Below are positions 37,490 to 46,259 of a DNA stretch of 64,000 bases, one piece after another. Numbering within the stretch: the stretch's first letter is position 1; the number at the start of each line of letters is the position of its first letter. This DNA comes from an uncultured Candidatus Melainabacteria bacterium. Its GTDB lineage: Bacteria > Cyanobacteriota > Vampirovibrionia > Gastranaerophilales > Gastranaerophilaceae. The position numbers and the translations under genes were made by a program. Where the stretch lies: assembly GCA_934754655.1 (NCBI GenBank), contig CAKVIC010000011.1:1-64000 (forward strand). Reading direction: 5' to 3'. The notes beneath the pieces were generated by a model. It ran no database searches and was not told where the DNA came from. It saw only the letters and a list, made by a program, of their open reading frames with translations.

Positions 37490-37812
37490 TATTTATAGTT
37501 TTTTATAAAATTGTATGTTGTTTCAAAAGATTTTAAACTTCCTTTATTTACAAATTTACGTACTGCATTCATGGTATCCAGGGCATCTTGTATTGATATA
37601 TCTTTCCATATTACATAATCTGTCATTCGTTCTACCCACCATGATGTCATGGCACCTCTGTTTTTATACATCTTTTCAGCCATATTATAAAACTCTTGAT
37701 TAACTTTTTTGAACGCTAGTTGATTGTTAGGTATGCTAGTATGCTCGCTGGTGTTGCGTTTTGTGCCATATATGTTTTGATTTTTTATAGCAGGATTAAA
37801 CCCAATTTTCAT
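37486..37812 (-). CDS. 106-aa-family N-terminally tagged protein, module copy 3
   Basis: Paralogue of the products at 530 and 8312, here 108 aa, beginning MKIGFNPAIKNQN with NNQLAFKKVNQ at 29-39 and QDALDTM in the second half. The centre is more diverged (TSWWVERMTDYVIW). The frame is intact while its convergent partner is frameshifted. Start supported by GAGGGGTG and the paralogues. Confidence 0.7.
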   Translation of the reverse strand: MKIGFNPAIKNQNIYGTKRNTSEHTSIPNNQLAFKKVNQEFYNMAEKMYKNRGAMTSWWVERMTDYVIWKDISIQDALDTMNAVRKFVNKGSLKSFETTYNFIKNYKY

Positions 37813-37846
37813 TAATACACCCCTCGTTTGTTTTTTCTATAAAAGA

Positions 37847-37852
37847 ATTATA
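37847..37852 (-). promoter_or_regulatory. Extended -10 promoter of the 106-aa gene, copy 3
   Basis: The minus strand reads TATGATATAAT, the same extended -10 as copies 1 and 2. Directly upstream (37875-37905) is a REP-derived tail reading GGCGTTGAACCTTGCGCTAA on the minus strand. Confidence 0.6.
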
Positions 37853-37935
37853 TCATAAAAAGGTTAAAATAAATAACCTGCTTAGCGCAAGGTTCAACGC
37901 CAGCAAAACACGTTCGCAAAAAAATATTCAACATT

Positions 37936-37965
37936 AAAAAGGATGACTAAAAAGTCACCCTTTTG
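37936..37965 (-). terminator. Terminator downstream of the 38011 gene
   Basis: On the minus strand AAAAGGGTGACT pairs with AGTCATCCTTTT and runs into TTTTTAATG, a hairpin plus U-tract about 45 bases after the stop of the gene at 38011-38376. Confidence 0.75.
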
Positions 37966-38010
37966 TATCATTAATAAGTTAGATAATATGTATAATTCTA
38001 CTATTTCTCT

Positions 38011-38376
38011 TTATTTATTAACTATAGTTTTGAGTTGTTCTAATGTTTTTTTATCAATTTTGCCATTGAACTCTAGTTCATTAATCAATTTTTGTAATGT
38101 TTCTTTTGATTGGGTTTGTTTATACTTATTAAATGTTTCAACTAATTTTTTATTATTTTTACCCCAATTATTCAATTGCTTAAACATTTCATCTAATGTC
38201 ACATCTGTTTGTTTTTTTTGAATTTTGCCAAGCGCTTCACTAGTTTCTTTCGTTTTATCATCAACTTCTTTTAAAGAGTTAAAAATACTTTGTATTTTTT
38301 CTGTTGATTTTCCTGTAGTAGCTGGTGGCACTGTTTTTTTAGGTTCTTGTGGACCATTGAGTCTTTCAATTTTCAT
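38011..38376 (-). CDS. Small charged helical protein under a pentamer-repeat promoter
   Basis: The 121-aa product (MKIERLNGPQEPKK start) has a proline/threonine-rich N-terminus, then charged helices (QSIFNSLKEVDDKTKETSEA; KLINELEFNGKIDKKTLEQL). No family was recognised and no signal peptide is present. AAAAGGAG stands upstream of the ATG. Its promoter and leader (38431-38616) are nearly identical to those of the unrelated protein at 61358, so the two are probably regulated together. Confidence 0.6.
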   Translation of the reverse strand: MKIERLNGPQEPKKTVPPATTGKSTEKIQSIFNSLKEVDDKTKETSEALGKIQKKQTDVTLDEMFKQLNNWGKNNKKLVETFNKYKQTQSKETLQKLINELEFNGKIDKKTLEQLKTIVNK

Positions 38377-38430
38377 AAAAAATCTCCTTTTGTTGAAATT
38401 AATACTACTTAAAAATTCCGAAATTTTATC

Positions 38431-38616
38431 TTACAAATGTATTAACGGCATATTTTTTAAAAACTTTAGGGGTTCATGGTGAGCCCATCATATCATATCA
38501 TATCATATCATATAGGGCATTATAACTGACTTTCGGGCTTTTGTAAAATTTTGTAAATTTCGTTACAATTCGTTACATTTATATTTTCTGTGGAGTTTTA
38601 TTACAATTTCGTTACA
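38431..38616 (-). promoter_or_regulatory. Promoter/leader cassette A with pentanucleotide repeat
   Basis: On the minus strand, -35 TTTACA (38542-38547), a 17-bp spacer and -10 TATAAT (38519-38524) place transcription start near 38512, inside six 5-bp units (38486-38515, TGATA-type). A conserved leader element follows (AACCCCTAAAGTTTTTAAAA, about 38455-38474, to TTGTAAG near 38431). Upstream of the -35 lie direct repeats of CGTTACA at 38561, 38571 and 38610, candidate operators. The whole arrangement recurs at 61393-61588. Confidence 0.75.
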
Positions 38617-38659
38617 GTTTGAGTTTGCTAGAAAAAATTTTTTTTAATATTATTAAAAT

Positions 38660-39919
38660 ATGAAAAAGTTTTATTTAAAATCAATGGGTTGCAAATCCAA
38701 TCAATTTGAAGGTCAAATTGTCGCACAAGAACTATCAAAAAACGGTTATTCTCAAGTTAACGACACAAAAAATGCTAATTTTTATATTTTAAATTCTTGT
38801 TCCGTTACCCATAAAAGCGACAATGAAGCCTTATATTTATTGCGTCACGCGCATTCTTTAGGTTTAAAAACCATTTTAACAGGATGCATTGCCCAAATCG
38901 AAAAAGAGAAACTTCTTCAAGAGCCTTACATTGATTATGTTTTTGGCAATCAAGATAAATTTAATATTGCAAATTTAATTGAAGCTGATGAAAAAATCGC
39001 AATAAAAGATTTGATGTCAGAAACAAATTTTTACAACATAACACTTGATGACACTACAAAAACCAGAATGAGTTTAAAAATTCAAGACGGTTGCGATAAC
39101 AGATGTTCCTACTGCATAATCCCATTCGGACGTGGAAAATCTCGTAGCGCAGATTCAGATTTCATCATAAATGAAATAAACAGATATTCACAAAATGGAT
39201 ACAAAGAGGTTGTACTAACCGGAATTCACATCGGACTTTGGGGTAAAGATTTTGGCAAAACGCTTTTAGATTTATTAATAAATATTGAAAAAAATACAAC
39301 AATAAATCGTTATCGTTTAGGTTCTTTAAACCCTTTTGAAATAAATAATGAAATGCTAGATTTTTTACAAACAAGCGAAAAATTCTGTCCACATTTTCAC
39401 CTATCGCTTCAATCTGCGTGCAACAAAACCTTAAAAAATATGAATCGACATTACAGTGTTGAGTTTTATCTTGACCAAATCGAAGATATTACAAAAAGAT
39501 TTAACAAGCCGTTTTTAGGAAGTGATATTATTGCAGGTTTTGCCGGCGAAACTGAAGAAGATTTTTATACAACAGTCGAAAATCTAAAAAAATCAAAGCT
39601 TAGCTGTATTCACACCTTTCCTTATTCAATCAGAAAAGGTACAGTAGCTGAAAAAATGCCAAATCATTTGTCGGACAAAGTCAAAGAGGAACGCGCAAAT
39701 ATAATCAAACAAATATCAAAAGAAAAACTCTCTGCATTTTTAAATTCAAATATTGGCGAAACCCAAGAGGTTTTGATAGAAAAGAAGAAGGACAAAAAAA
39801 CAGGTCTATACAAAGGTCTTACGCGAAATTACATCAAAGTATTGCTCCAAGATGGAGAATTTAACTCTTTAAAAAACATAACGCTAAAAAATCTACAAGG
39901 CGACCTTTTTGTTGAATAA
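38660..39919 (+). CDS. mtaB: tRNA (threonylcarbamoyladenosine-37) methylthiotransferase
   Basis: Radical-SAM methylthiotransferase that makes ms2t6A in ANN-decoding tRNAs. The 419-aa product has the N-terminal domain KSMGCKSNQFEGQIVAQEL, NSCSVTH, the radical-SAM cluster motif DGCDNRCSYCIIP, and a C-terminal TRAM-like region. The N-terminal GCKSNQ pattern fits MtaB rather than MiaB or RimO. No ribosome-binding site is clear before the ATG. It diverges from the gene at 38011. Confidence 0.87.
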   Translation: MKKFYLKSMGCKSNQFEGQIVAQELSKNGYSQVNDTKNANFYILNSCSVTHKSDNEALYLLRHAHSLGLKTILTGCIAQIEKEKLLQEPYIDYVFGNQDKFNIANLIEADEKIAIKDLMSETNFYNITLDDTTKTRMSLKIQDGCDNRCSYCIIPFGRGKSRSADSDFIINEINRYSQNGYKEVVLTGIHIGLWGKDFGKTLLDLLINIEKNTTINRYRLGSLNPFEINNEMLDFLQTSEKFCPHFHLSLQSACNKTLKNMNRHYSVEFYLDQIEDITKRFNKPFLGSDIIAGFAGETEEDFYTTVENLKKSKLSCIHTFPYSIRKGTVAEKMPNHLSDKVKEERANIIKQISKEKLSAFLNSNIGETQEVLIEKKKDKKTGLYKGLTRNYIKVLLQDGEFNSLKNITLKNLQGDLFVE

Positions 39920-39920
39920 A

Positions 39921-40196
39921 TTACATGTGAATATAATATCTATCCACACAAGGTTTTGTTCTTTTACCTACCAAAATTTCTTTTGCATGCATTACTATCA
40001 ACATAACATCTCGCAAACCGGCATCAAGCTCATCAATTAAAATTTGCTTACGTTTGTCAGTATAGAGCATGTGATAGATGGCAATTCTAAAATACGGATC
40101 ATCGAAAATTTCAGTAAGTCTTCTTATCAATTCTTTGCCAGTCTTTGTAAGTCTAATAGGCTTAGTTTTTGTATACTCTACATCGAAATTCATCAT
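39921..40196 (-). CDS. Small soluble protein of unknown function
   Basis: The 91-aa product (MMNFDVEYTKTKPIRLTKTG start) is predicted mostly helical and basic, with no membrane segment or metal motif. MNFDVE one codon in is an equal start. The stop is 1 base from the end of convergent mtaB. No family was recognised. Confidence 0.5.
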   Translation of the reverse strand: MMNFDVEYTKTKPIRLTKTGKELIRRLTEIFDDPYFRIAIYHMLYTDKRKQILIDELDAGLRDVMLIVMHAKEILVGKRTKPCVDRYYIHM

Positions 40197-40283
40197 AACA
40201 ATTTGAATATATAAAAAACTTAACTTACAGTCTATTACCCAGTCGACTTATATATAAAAATAATTAAGTCCCACAAATAACAA

Positions 40284-41180
40284 TTATAAGCTTAGCGCAT
40301 TAGCTTCTTCATATTGCTCAATTACACTATGAACATAATTGTAATACTCGTTTTTATTACCATATTTTTCTATATGTTTAAGTAAGTTCTCTTTTGAAAT
40401 AAAACCTTGATTAAGCGCGATTTCTTCCAAGCAAGCGATTTTCACCCCTTTGTTTAACTCCATAGTTTGAACAAATACGCTGGCTTGCAACATTGAATCG
40501 TGCGTACCGGTATCAAGCCATGCAAAACCTCTTCCTAAAGTTTCAACATTTAATAAATTCTTTTCCAAATATATTTTGTTTAAATCAGTTATTTCCAATT
40601 CGCCACGTGCAGACGGTTGCAATGTTTTTGCGTATTCACAAACATTTTGGTCATAAAAATACAAACCTGTTACCGCATAATTTGAACGTGGATTTTTTGG
40701 CTTCTCTTCTAAAGAAATCGCCTTTTTATTTTTATCAAATTCAACAATTCCAAAACGTTCAGGATCTTTTACAGTGTATGAAAATACAGTTGCTCCAATA
40801 TTTTTCTTTATAGAATTTTTCATTATAGTTGAAAATCCGTGACCGTGGAAAATATTATCACCTAAAATTAATGCAACATCATCATTCGCAATAAAATCTT
40901 CGCCAATCAAAAAAGCATCAGCAATTCCCTTTTGAACATATTGGATTTTATAATGCAAATTTAAACCAAATTGCGAACCATCTCCAAGCAACTTTATAAA
41001 ATTGTCATAATCCGTTTCATTAGTAATAATTAAAATATCATTAATCCCTGCAAGCATAAGAGTTGAAAGCGGATAATATATCATCGGTTTGTCATAAATC
41101 GGTAATAAAATTTTTGATATAGGTTGAGATGCCGGATATAAACGCGTACCTGCTCCACCTGCTAAAACTATTCCTTTCAT
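40284..41180 (-). CDS. rmlA: Glucose-1-phosphate thymidylyltransferase
   Basis: Makes dTDP-glucose for rhamnose and other deoxysugars of surface polysaccharides. The 298-aa product has the nucleotide-binding GIVLAGGAGTRLYPASQPISK, PIYDKPMIYYPLSTLM, LILGDNIFHG and AWLDTGTHDSML. AGGAGATATT precedes the ATG. It lies 8 bases downstream of a thioredoxin-like gene. rmlB, rmlC and rmlD are not in the window. Confidence 0.92.
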   Translation of the reverse strand: MKGIVLAGGAGTRLYPASQPISKILLPIYDKPMIYYPLSTLMLAGINDILIITNETDYDNFIKLLGDGSQFGLNLHYKIQYVQKGIADAFLIGEDFIANDDVALILGDNIFHGHGFSTIMKNSIKKNIGATVFSYTVKDPERFGIVEFDKNKKAISLEEKPKNPRSNYAVTGLYFYDQNVCEYAKTLQPSARGELEITDLNKIYLEKNLLNVETLGRGFAWLDTGTHDSMLQASVFVQTMELNKGVKIACLEEIALNQGFISKENLLKHIEKYGNKNEYYNYVHSVIEQYEEANALSL

Positions 41181-41188
41181 AATATCTC

Positions 41189-41557
41189 CTATTTTGCAAA
41201 ATTATCTATAATATTGTTTGCACATGCCAGATTAACAGCACAGCTTGGCTCTAATTCCACCATTTTATTACTATCATTTTTTGTAACCGCAACAAATGGT
41301 ACATACCTCACTCGCCATTTTTTCGCTAAAGAAATTCCATAAGCCGTATCAATATCTACTTTTTCAAATTTGATATCTTTGCGCCCAGAATTAACCAATC
41401 TATTAAATACAGGGTCAAATCGCTTGCAATAATAACAATTTTTTGAATACAAATATGTTAATACAAAAGAATTTTCCTGCAAAACTTTTTCGTGAGCACA
41501 AACCACTGCGACAAGTGCAAAAACTAAAGCTAAAAATATAAATATTTTTTTACGCAT
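41189..41557 (-). CDS. Secreted thioredoxin-fold protein
   Basis: The 122-aa product has a signal peptide (MRKKIFIFLALVFALVAVVC region) and a thioredoxin fold with NCYYCKRFDPVF, a CxxC active site near residue 42-45, and the cis-proline segment RYVPFVAV. It is probably a periplasmic disulfide or cysteine-handling protein. Two more cysteines near the C-terminus (PSCAVNLAC) could form a second pair. It precedes rmlA in the same transcript. Confidence 0.72.
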   Translation of the reverse strand: MRKKIFIFLALVFALVAVVCAHEKVLQENSFVLTYLYSKNCYYCKRFDPVFNRLVNSGRKDIKFEKVDIDTAYGISLAKKWRVRYVPFVAVTKNDSNKMVELEPSCAVNLACANNIIDNFAK

Positions 41558-41666
41558 AGAAAAATAATAGCACTAATTGCTATACTAAGTCAATTTTGCA
41601 CATTAAAATTCGCAAAACCGCAACCTTTTAGCCTTTACACTGTTTTATTATTTTTCTCAACTTCAC

Positions 41667-41691
41667 AAAAAAAAGCCACCGTTTGGTGGCT
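41667..41691 (-). terminator. Terminator of the pilus operon
   Basis: On the minus strand AGCCACC-AAAC-GGTGGCT is followed by a run of eight T, about 35 bases after the usher stop. Confidence 0.88.
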
Positions 41692-41724
41692 ACACATGTG
41701 TTTATTTTGTTAAATAGATTTTTT

Positions 41725-44700
41725 TTATAGAGATAATGTCTTATACTCTAAATCTTGATTTATCACATCGGTCGGATTGTAATAATCATAAGGAATAAAT
41801 ATATCGCGATAGCTCATAGTAGGTACTGTATCTAAACCATAAGCTGCAATAAATTTATCATCCAATTGCAAACGGTATTTGCCCGGAGCTAAGCCAGAGA
41901 TATAAAAATCGCCGGTTGAATCTACGGTTGAATAATTAACTTCATTACCGTTTTCATCCAAAATTACAACAACAAAATCTGTAATTTTCAGATTTCTATC
42001 AAAATCATCAGTAATTTTCAAAACACCAGAAACACTTCCTACAGTACTAGCCAATGGTATTTCGATTTTCGTCGTTTGACCGCCATCTACACGAATCGTT
42101 TGGTGAATAACATCACTATTTAAAGGCGCAACAGTAATTGGTAATTTATCCATATCTATATCGACCTTGTAAACACCTCTTTCTAAACTTACAGAATAAG
42201 CCCTTCCGCGTTTATTAGTAACTACATTTTCACCAGCCCAACTTGCGATTAGTGGGATATCTTTTATTGGCACATCAATTCCTTTATCAAACACGCCATT
42301 TTGATTTTTATCAATAAATGCAATTGCTTCAAATATACCTTTGTCTAAATCTTCACTACCAATTGATTTAAATCCATTATGGAAAAGTTGAAACGCATCA
42401 TTAAATACAAAATTTACAGAATGTCGGTTTGTTGTCGGCATAAACATGTTATCAATAAAATATCCGCTATTTTGTGAATACTGATAACCAACGCTCATTG
42501 TTTGCCCTGATTTGGCTCTATAACTAACGTTTGCATATAAATCGTTACCGGTTTGTCCATAATATTTAAGTCCCCATCCTAAACCAAGCGTAATGTTTTT
42601 CCATGCAGGGAATGTGTATCCAAATCTAAATATATTATATCCATTCGTATAACTTCCAGTCTTATAACGCACAAAACTATGACCCAACGCAAAACGTCCT
42701 TTATTATTAGGAATTGGAACTGTTAAATCGGTGTAATTATCATAATATTTTGATGAATAATTTCTATCTAAAGAAGTTTGAACATCATATTTTGTATCAT
42801 ACAAGTTTTCACGTCTACCAACTTGCAAATTCGCCCATTTGCCAAAATCACGAGATGCATTTGCTTCATAAAAATAGTTTTTATTTCTTCCCAAATCATT
42901 TTCACCGCGTCTATAAAAGCTATTAAACCTTAATGCTGCAACCTTTGGAATTTTTGTGCTAGCATTTATACTTGCTTCATCAAACCCGATTGTACCGCCA
43001 CGGTATTTATGATTCATATTTGAATAATACTTACTATAAGTACCGCCAACAGTTGTTGAATTAAAACCAACACCCAACGTTGCCTTTCCACCTGTTCTAT
43101 CATTTCTTGAAGTTGAATCAGAACTTGCAATATAAAAATCAGGAGAAGTGTGGAAAGCTTCAACCTTTGCTTTAAAACCACGAGGTTTTAAATACCCTTT
43201 AGAATATTTTGATAAATCTTTTGAATATTCGCCTGTACCTTTTACTATATAACCGGCTTTTGTATTTTCTTCTCTAACATCGTGAGCAATACTTGCACCT
43301 GCCGTTCCTCTTGCTTTTAAACTAGGATTATCTTTACTTTGCCATTCAACACTGTTTAAAGATGTTGCACCTTCTAAATAATTAACACTTTTTTGCGTAC
43401 CTGTAACCAACAAACTATCGTTTGTCGGAACTTTGTATATTAATTTTGTGCTTGATTTCTCATAAATCTTATCCGCAGTTAATTTTGATTCAAAAGTTAC
43501 GTTATCTTTTAATCCATGTTGATAATAAGCGCCTGCCGTAACTTTTTTATTATTTCCACGATAAATATCAGAACCATCACGGAATAAACGGTTTTGATAT
43601 CCCCAAACACCGGCATAAACAGAGCCTCTACTTTCTTTTTCAAAAGGTCTGTCACCATATATCGGGTATTTTTCATCAGAAATAAGCTCTACAGTGCCGT
43701 CCTCATTAATTTCTTCTAATTTAATACTTTTAACAGGGTTTGGGAGCTTAACGTCTTTTAAAGAATAATAACCGGCATACGTGCTTAACATCATTGGCTC
43801 TAAATCATTTACGGTAAGGCGAACCATACTTGTTGGTTTTACATAACCGTGCAAATCTTGCGGATTTTCTCTATCATAATCATAATTCCAAACTTGAGCA
43901 CCAAAAATATTTGTACCAATTTGCGCGTCACCGTCACTTCTACCTCTAACACGACCCAATTCATACCAATAAGACTTACCGTCTTTTTTAGTAGTTAGTT
44001 TATTTGCATAAGTTCCGGTTAAACCGCCAAACATAAATGCTTGATTTCTGTAATTATATTCAGTTGCTTCAATACGGTATTTACCGCCCATAACATTACC
44101 ATTAATACTAAGTTGCGTACTTCCGGTAAAAGTATCATTAATTTGAGTATTGCCCGTTTGAAATTTTGTTGACATATTGTCACTTAACATGTAACTATGC
44201 AACCCTACATTGTTAAGTGTAATTTTACCAGGTTTTTTAGGTGCTATTATGTTTTGATATGCTTTAGGACCTTTATCCTCTTCTGATAAAATATTATTAT
44301 TAGCAAGAATCGGGATATCTCTATCTACTTGCGCAACCAATGAAAGTGTTTCAAAATCTGTACCTAATTTTATATTCATAATTTTTGAAACAGTTTCAGG
44401 GGTTAAATAAGCTTCATTAATAACTCCATCCATAATTCCTGCTGTTAAGAAAATTGGAGCTTTATCCGAAATCAAATAATCCTCAACATACACACCTTTT
44501 TGATTAATAACACCTTGTTTGCCATCAGTCGTTTTAAACCCAATAATTTTGTCGGCCCTGTTTGCACTATATTCAATATTAAATAGATTCGCTAATTGTT
44601 TAAATGGAACAAGAATTTTTGAGTCATCAGTAATAACAACTTCTACGTCAACATAAGCTAAATTATTGATGTTAACATAAGAAATTGTTGATTCACTAGC

Positions 44701-44769
44701 TAGCACTGTACCGGTTAAGTACGCGCTCAGCAAAGTTACTATTAATAATTTCTTGACTCTATCTAACAT
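41725..44769 (-). CDS. Outer-membrane usher-like protein of a divergent chaperone-usher pilus
   Basis: The 1014-aa product has a signal peptide (to LASES, about 25), then a copper-amine-oxidase-N-like region (VDVEVVITDDSKILVPFKQLANLF at about 40-60, and an EAYLTPETV segment), a long region of alternating aromatic strands typical of a large beta-barrel (about 190-830), an SdrD-like calcium-binding stretch (FIDKNQNGVFDKGIDVP) and C-terminal carboxypeptidase-regulatory-like domains ending near residue 985. It closes an operon with two pilins and a PapD-like chaperone, which makes usher the best reading, although the classical usher N-terminal sequence is not visible. A different outer-membrane exporter is possible. 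Confidence 0.6.
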   Translation of the reverse strand: MLDRVKKLLIVTLLSAYLTGTVLASESTISYVNINNLAYVDVEVVITDDSKILVPFKQLANLFNIEYSANRADKIIGFKTTDGKQGVINQKGVYVEDYLISDKAPIFLTAGIMDGVINEAYLTPETVSKIMNIKLGTDFETLSLVAQVDRDIPILANNNILSEEDKGPKAYQNIIAPKKPGKITLNNVGLHSYMLSDNMSTKFQTGNTQINDTFTGSTQLSINGNVMGGKYRIEATEYNYRNQAFMFGGLTGTYANKLTTKKDGKSYWYELGRVRGRSDGDAQIGTNIFGAQVWNYDYDRENPQDLHGYVKPTSMVRLTVNDLEPMMLSTYAGYYSLKDVKLPNPVKSIKLEEINEDGTVELISDEKYPIYGDRPFEKESRGSVYAGVWGYQNRLFRDGSDIYRGNNKKVTAGAYYQHGLKDNVTFESKLTADKIYEKSSTKLIYKVPTNDSLLVTGTQKSVNYLEGATSLNSVEWQSKDNPSLKARGTAGASIAHDVREENTKAGYIVKGTGEYSKDLSKYSKGYLKPRGFKAKVEAFHTSPDFYIASSDSTSRNDRTGGKATLGVGFNSTTVGGTYSKYYSNMNHKYRGGTIGFDEASINASTKIPKVAALRFNSFYRRGENDLGRNKNYFYEANASRDFGKWANLQVGRRENLYDTKYDVQTSLDRNYSSKYYDNYTDLTVPIPNNKGRFALGHSFVRYKTGSYTNGYNIFRFGYTFPAWKNITLGLGWGLKYYGQTGNDLYANVSYRAKSGQTMSVGYQYSQNSGYFIDNMFMPTTNRHSVNFVFNDAFQLFHNGFKSIGSEDLDKGIFEAIAFIDKNQNGVFDKGIDVPIKDIPLIASWAGENVVTNKRGRAYSVSLERGVYKVDIDMDKLPITVAPLNSDVIHQTIRVDGGQTTKIEIPLASTVGSVSGVLKITDDFDRNLKITDFVVVILDENGNEVNYSTVDSTGDFYISGLAPGKYRLQLDDKFIAAYGLDTVPTMSYRDIFIPYDYYNPTDVINQDLEYKTLSL

Positions 44770-44972
44770 TTCTATTTAACTTTATTTCTCAACCTACTCG
44801 GATTTTCTACAACCGAATCTTTTATTTGTCTTTCTTTTTATTTATCTCTTTTCTATTGCTGTTGAGAAATTTCCTTTTCCTTTAAGGTTTAGTTCCATTT
44901 TCAAGCATTCCGTGCTTGAGATATTTTCTATTTAACTTTTCTATTTAACTTGTTTTTTATTTTTGATTTTAT
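44770..44972 (-). promoter_or_regulatory. Repeat-bearing spacer with stem-loop between pilin and usher genes
   Basis: The sequence TCTATTTAACTT occurs at 44770, 44926 and 44938. A 6-bp stem CAAGCA-TTCCG-TGCTTG sits at 44902-44918. There is no U-tract after it on the minus strand, so it is more like an RNA-stability or processing element than a terminator. It may set the ratio of pilin to usher. The usher ATG has no strong ribosome-binding site. Confidence 0.4.
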
Positions 44973-45587
44973 CTATATTTTAGGTGTTACAGTCAAAGTC
45001 ACTGTAGTTTGGTAAGTCCCAGCTTCATCTTGCCCATGATTAAAAGTTCCACCCACCGGTGTTGCACTTACTGTATGCGTAAATGTTGCATTAGTCGCAT
45101 TATTCGTTTTAATTACAAAACAATCGCCATAAGTTTTATAATTATTGGTAAAAGTTGATTCCATTGGGCTTGTAATTGTCGTTGATACAGGATATGCAAT
45201 TACATTGAAATTTCTTGAACCACCTGATTTCGCATCATTAATAGCTTGTTCAGTCGGTGGATTTTGAATATGCCCAAATAAAATACAATTTGTTCCATAC
45301 GCAGAAACCGGACCATTAGCTGAATTTATACTTGATGTAACAGTAAAATCGTAATCATCATCTGTACCATTTGTAACGATATCATATATTGTTAATAAGT
45401 TTCTATTCAAAACTCCATTAACATCAACACTCGCATTTTCTGCTGAAGCTGCCGACTTTTGAACAGAAACGGTAGGCGAAACAGACAATATAATTGTCTG
45501 TTCCGCATCTTCCGCATAAGTTTTTGCCGTAAACATCGTTACGGTTAAGAAAATTATTAAAAGTTTTAATAAATTTCTTTTATTCAT
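44973..45587 (-). CDS. Pilin subunit, chaperone-usher type
   Basis: The 204-aa product has a signal peptide (MNKRNLLKLLIIFL to TYAED), an alternating beta-strand pattern, two cysteines (about residues 110 and 160) and a C-terminal AGTYQTTVTLTVTPKI strand. Its last strand resembles the donor strand of secreted pilins. The chain starts with SVSPTVSVQKS after the signal, which would be the donor-strand peptide. AGGTGAG precedes the ATG. Confidence 0.6.
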   Translation of the reverse strand: MNKRNLLKLLIIFLTVTMFTAKTYAEDAEQTIILSVSPTVSVQKSAASAENASVDVNGVLNRNLLTIYDIVTNGTDDDYDFTVTSSINSANGPVSAYGTNCILFGHIQNPPTEQAINDAKSGGSRNFNVIAYPVSTTITSPMESTFTNNYKTYGDCFVIKTNNATNATFTHTVSATPVGGTFNHGQDEAGTYQTTVTLTVTPKI

Positions 45588-45597
45588 TTATTCTCAC

Positions 45598-46230
45598 CTA
45601 TATAGCAATTTCTGTCATTGTTAATGTTGCTTTGTATGTACCCATTTCATCATGAGTTGAGAAAGTTGTTCCTTCTGCTGCAATACCTGAAGTGTATTTG
45701 AAATCATAAATACCATTTTTTAAAGTATAAGTGACTTCATTAGAAGCGAACACAGGAGAACCTTGAATAGCAGCTGGAGTTGAAGAATCAGGTGTAATTG
45801 TCGGAGTTAATTTAAACGCAATACAATTAGGGTTTTCTGAAACTGCACTCAATGCACCACAAGAAGCTATTTGAGCTGTAGTTGGTTTAACTGTTTCATT
45901 TGATAATACAATAATAGGTGCTGTTTCATCACCAAACAAAGCTGGAGCACTAGCCGCACCGTCAGCAGGAGCTGAAGCTGATAATTTAATTTGTTTTCCG
46001 TTATAATTTGTAATTACGCGGAAACTTGAAACCATTGCTTCGTTCAAAGTAATTTGAGAATAATCATCGTCAAATGTTGCACTTTTAGCAGACGGGCTTG
46101 TAGTTGTAATGTTAATAAATTCAGGAACATTGATTTGCAAATTTGAACTTGCTGTACCTGATGCCGCAAAAGATGCTGGTGCTAACATCATTGCTGCAAG
46201 GGCGATTAGTAAAAATTTTGTGATTTTCAT
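45598..46230 (-). CDS. Pilin subunit, chaperone-usher type
   Basis: The 210-aa product is built like the neighbouring pilin: signal peptide ending ASFAASG (about residue 23), beta-rich, two cysteines (ASCGALS and NPNCIAF), and a C-terminus MGTYKATLTMTEIAI that parallels the neighbour's. The sequences otherwise differ, so these are two distinct subunits. GGAAGG is upstream of the start. Confidence 0.6.
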   Translation of the reverse strand: MKITKFLLIALAAMMLAPASFAASGTASSNLQINVPEFINITTTSPSAKSATFDDDYSQITLNEAMVSSFRVITNYNGKQIKLSASAPADGAASAPALFGDETAPIIVLSNETVKPTTAQIASCGALSAVSENPNCIAFKLTPTITPDSSTPAAIQGSPVFASNEVTYTLKNGIYDFKYTSGIAAEGTTFSTHDEMGTYKATLTMTEIAI

Positions 46231-46259
46231 AGGGTAAACCTTCCTTTCATGTTTTTGTT

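Noticed and set aside
41725..44769. TonB-dependent receptor
   Set aside because: No TonB box or plug domain is visible, and the neighbours are a fimbrial chaperone and pilins.
44770..44972. Small ORFs in the pilin-usher gap
   Set aside because: No frame of useful length with a ribosome-binding site is present.
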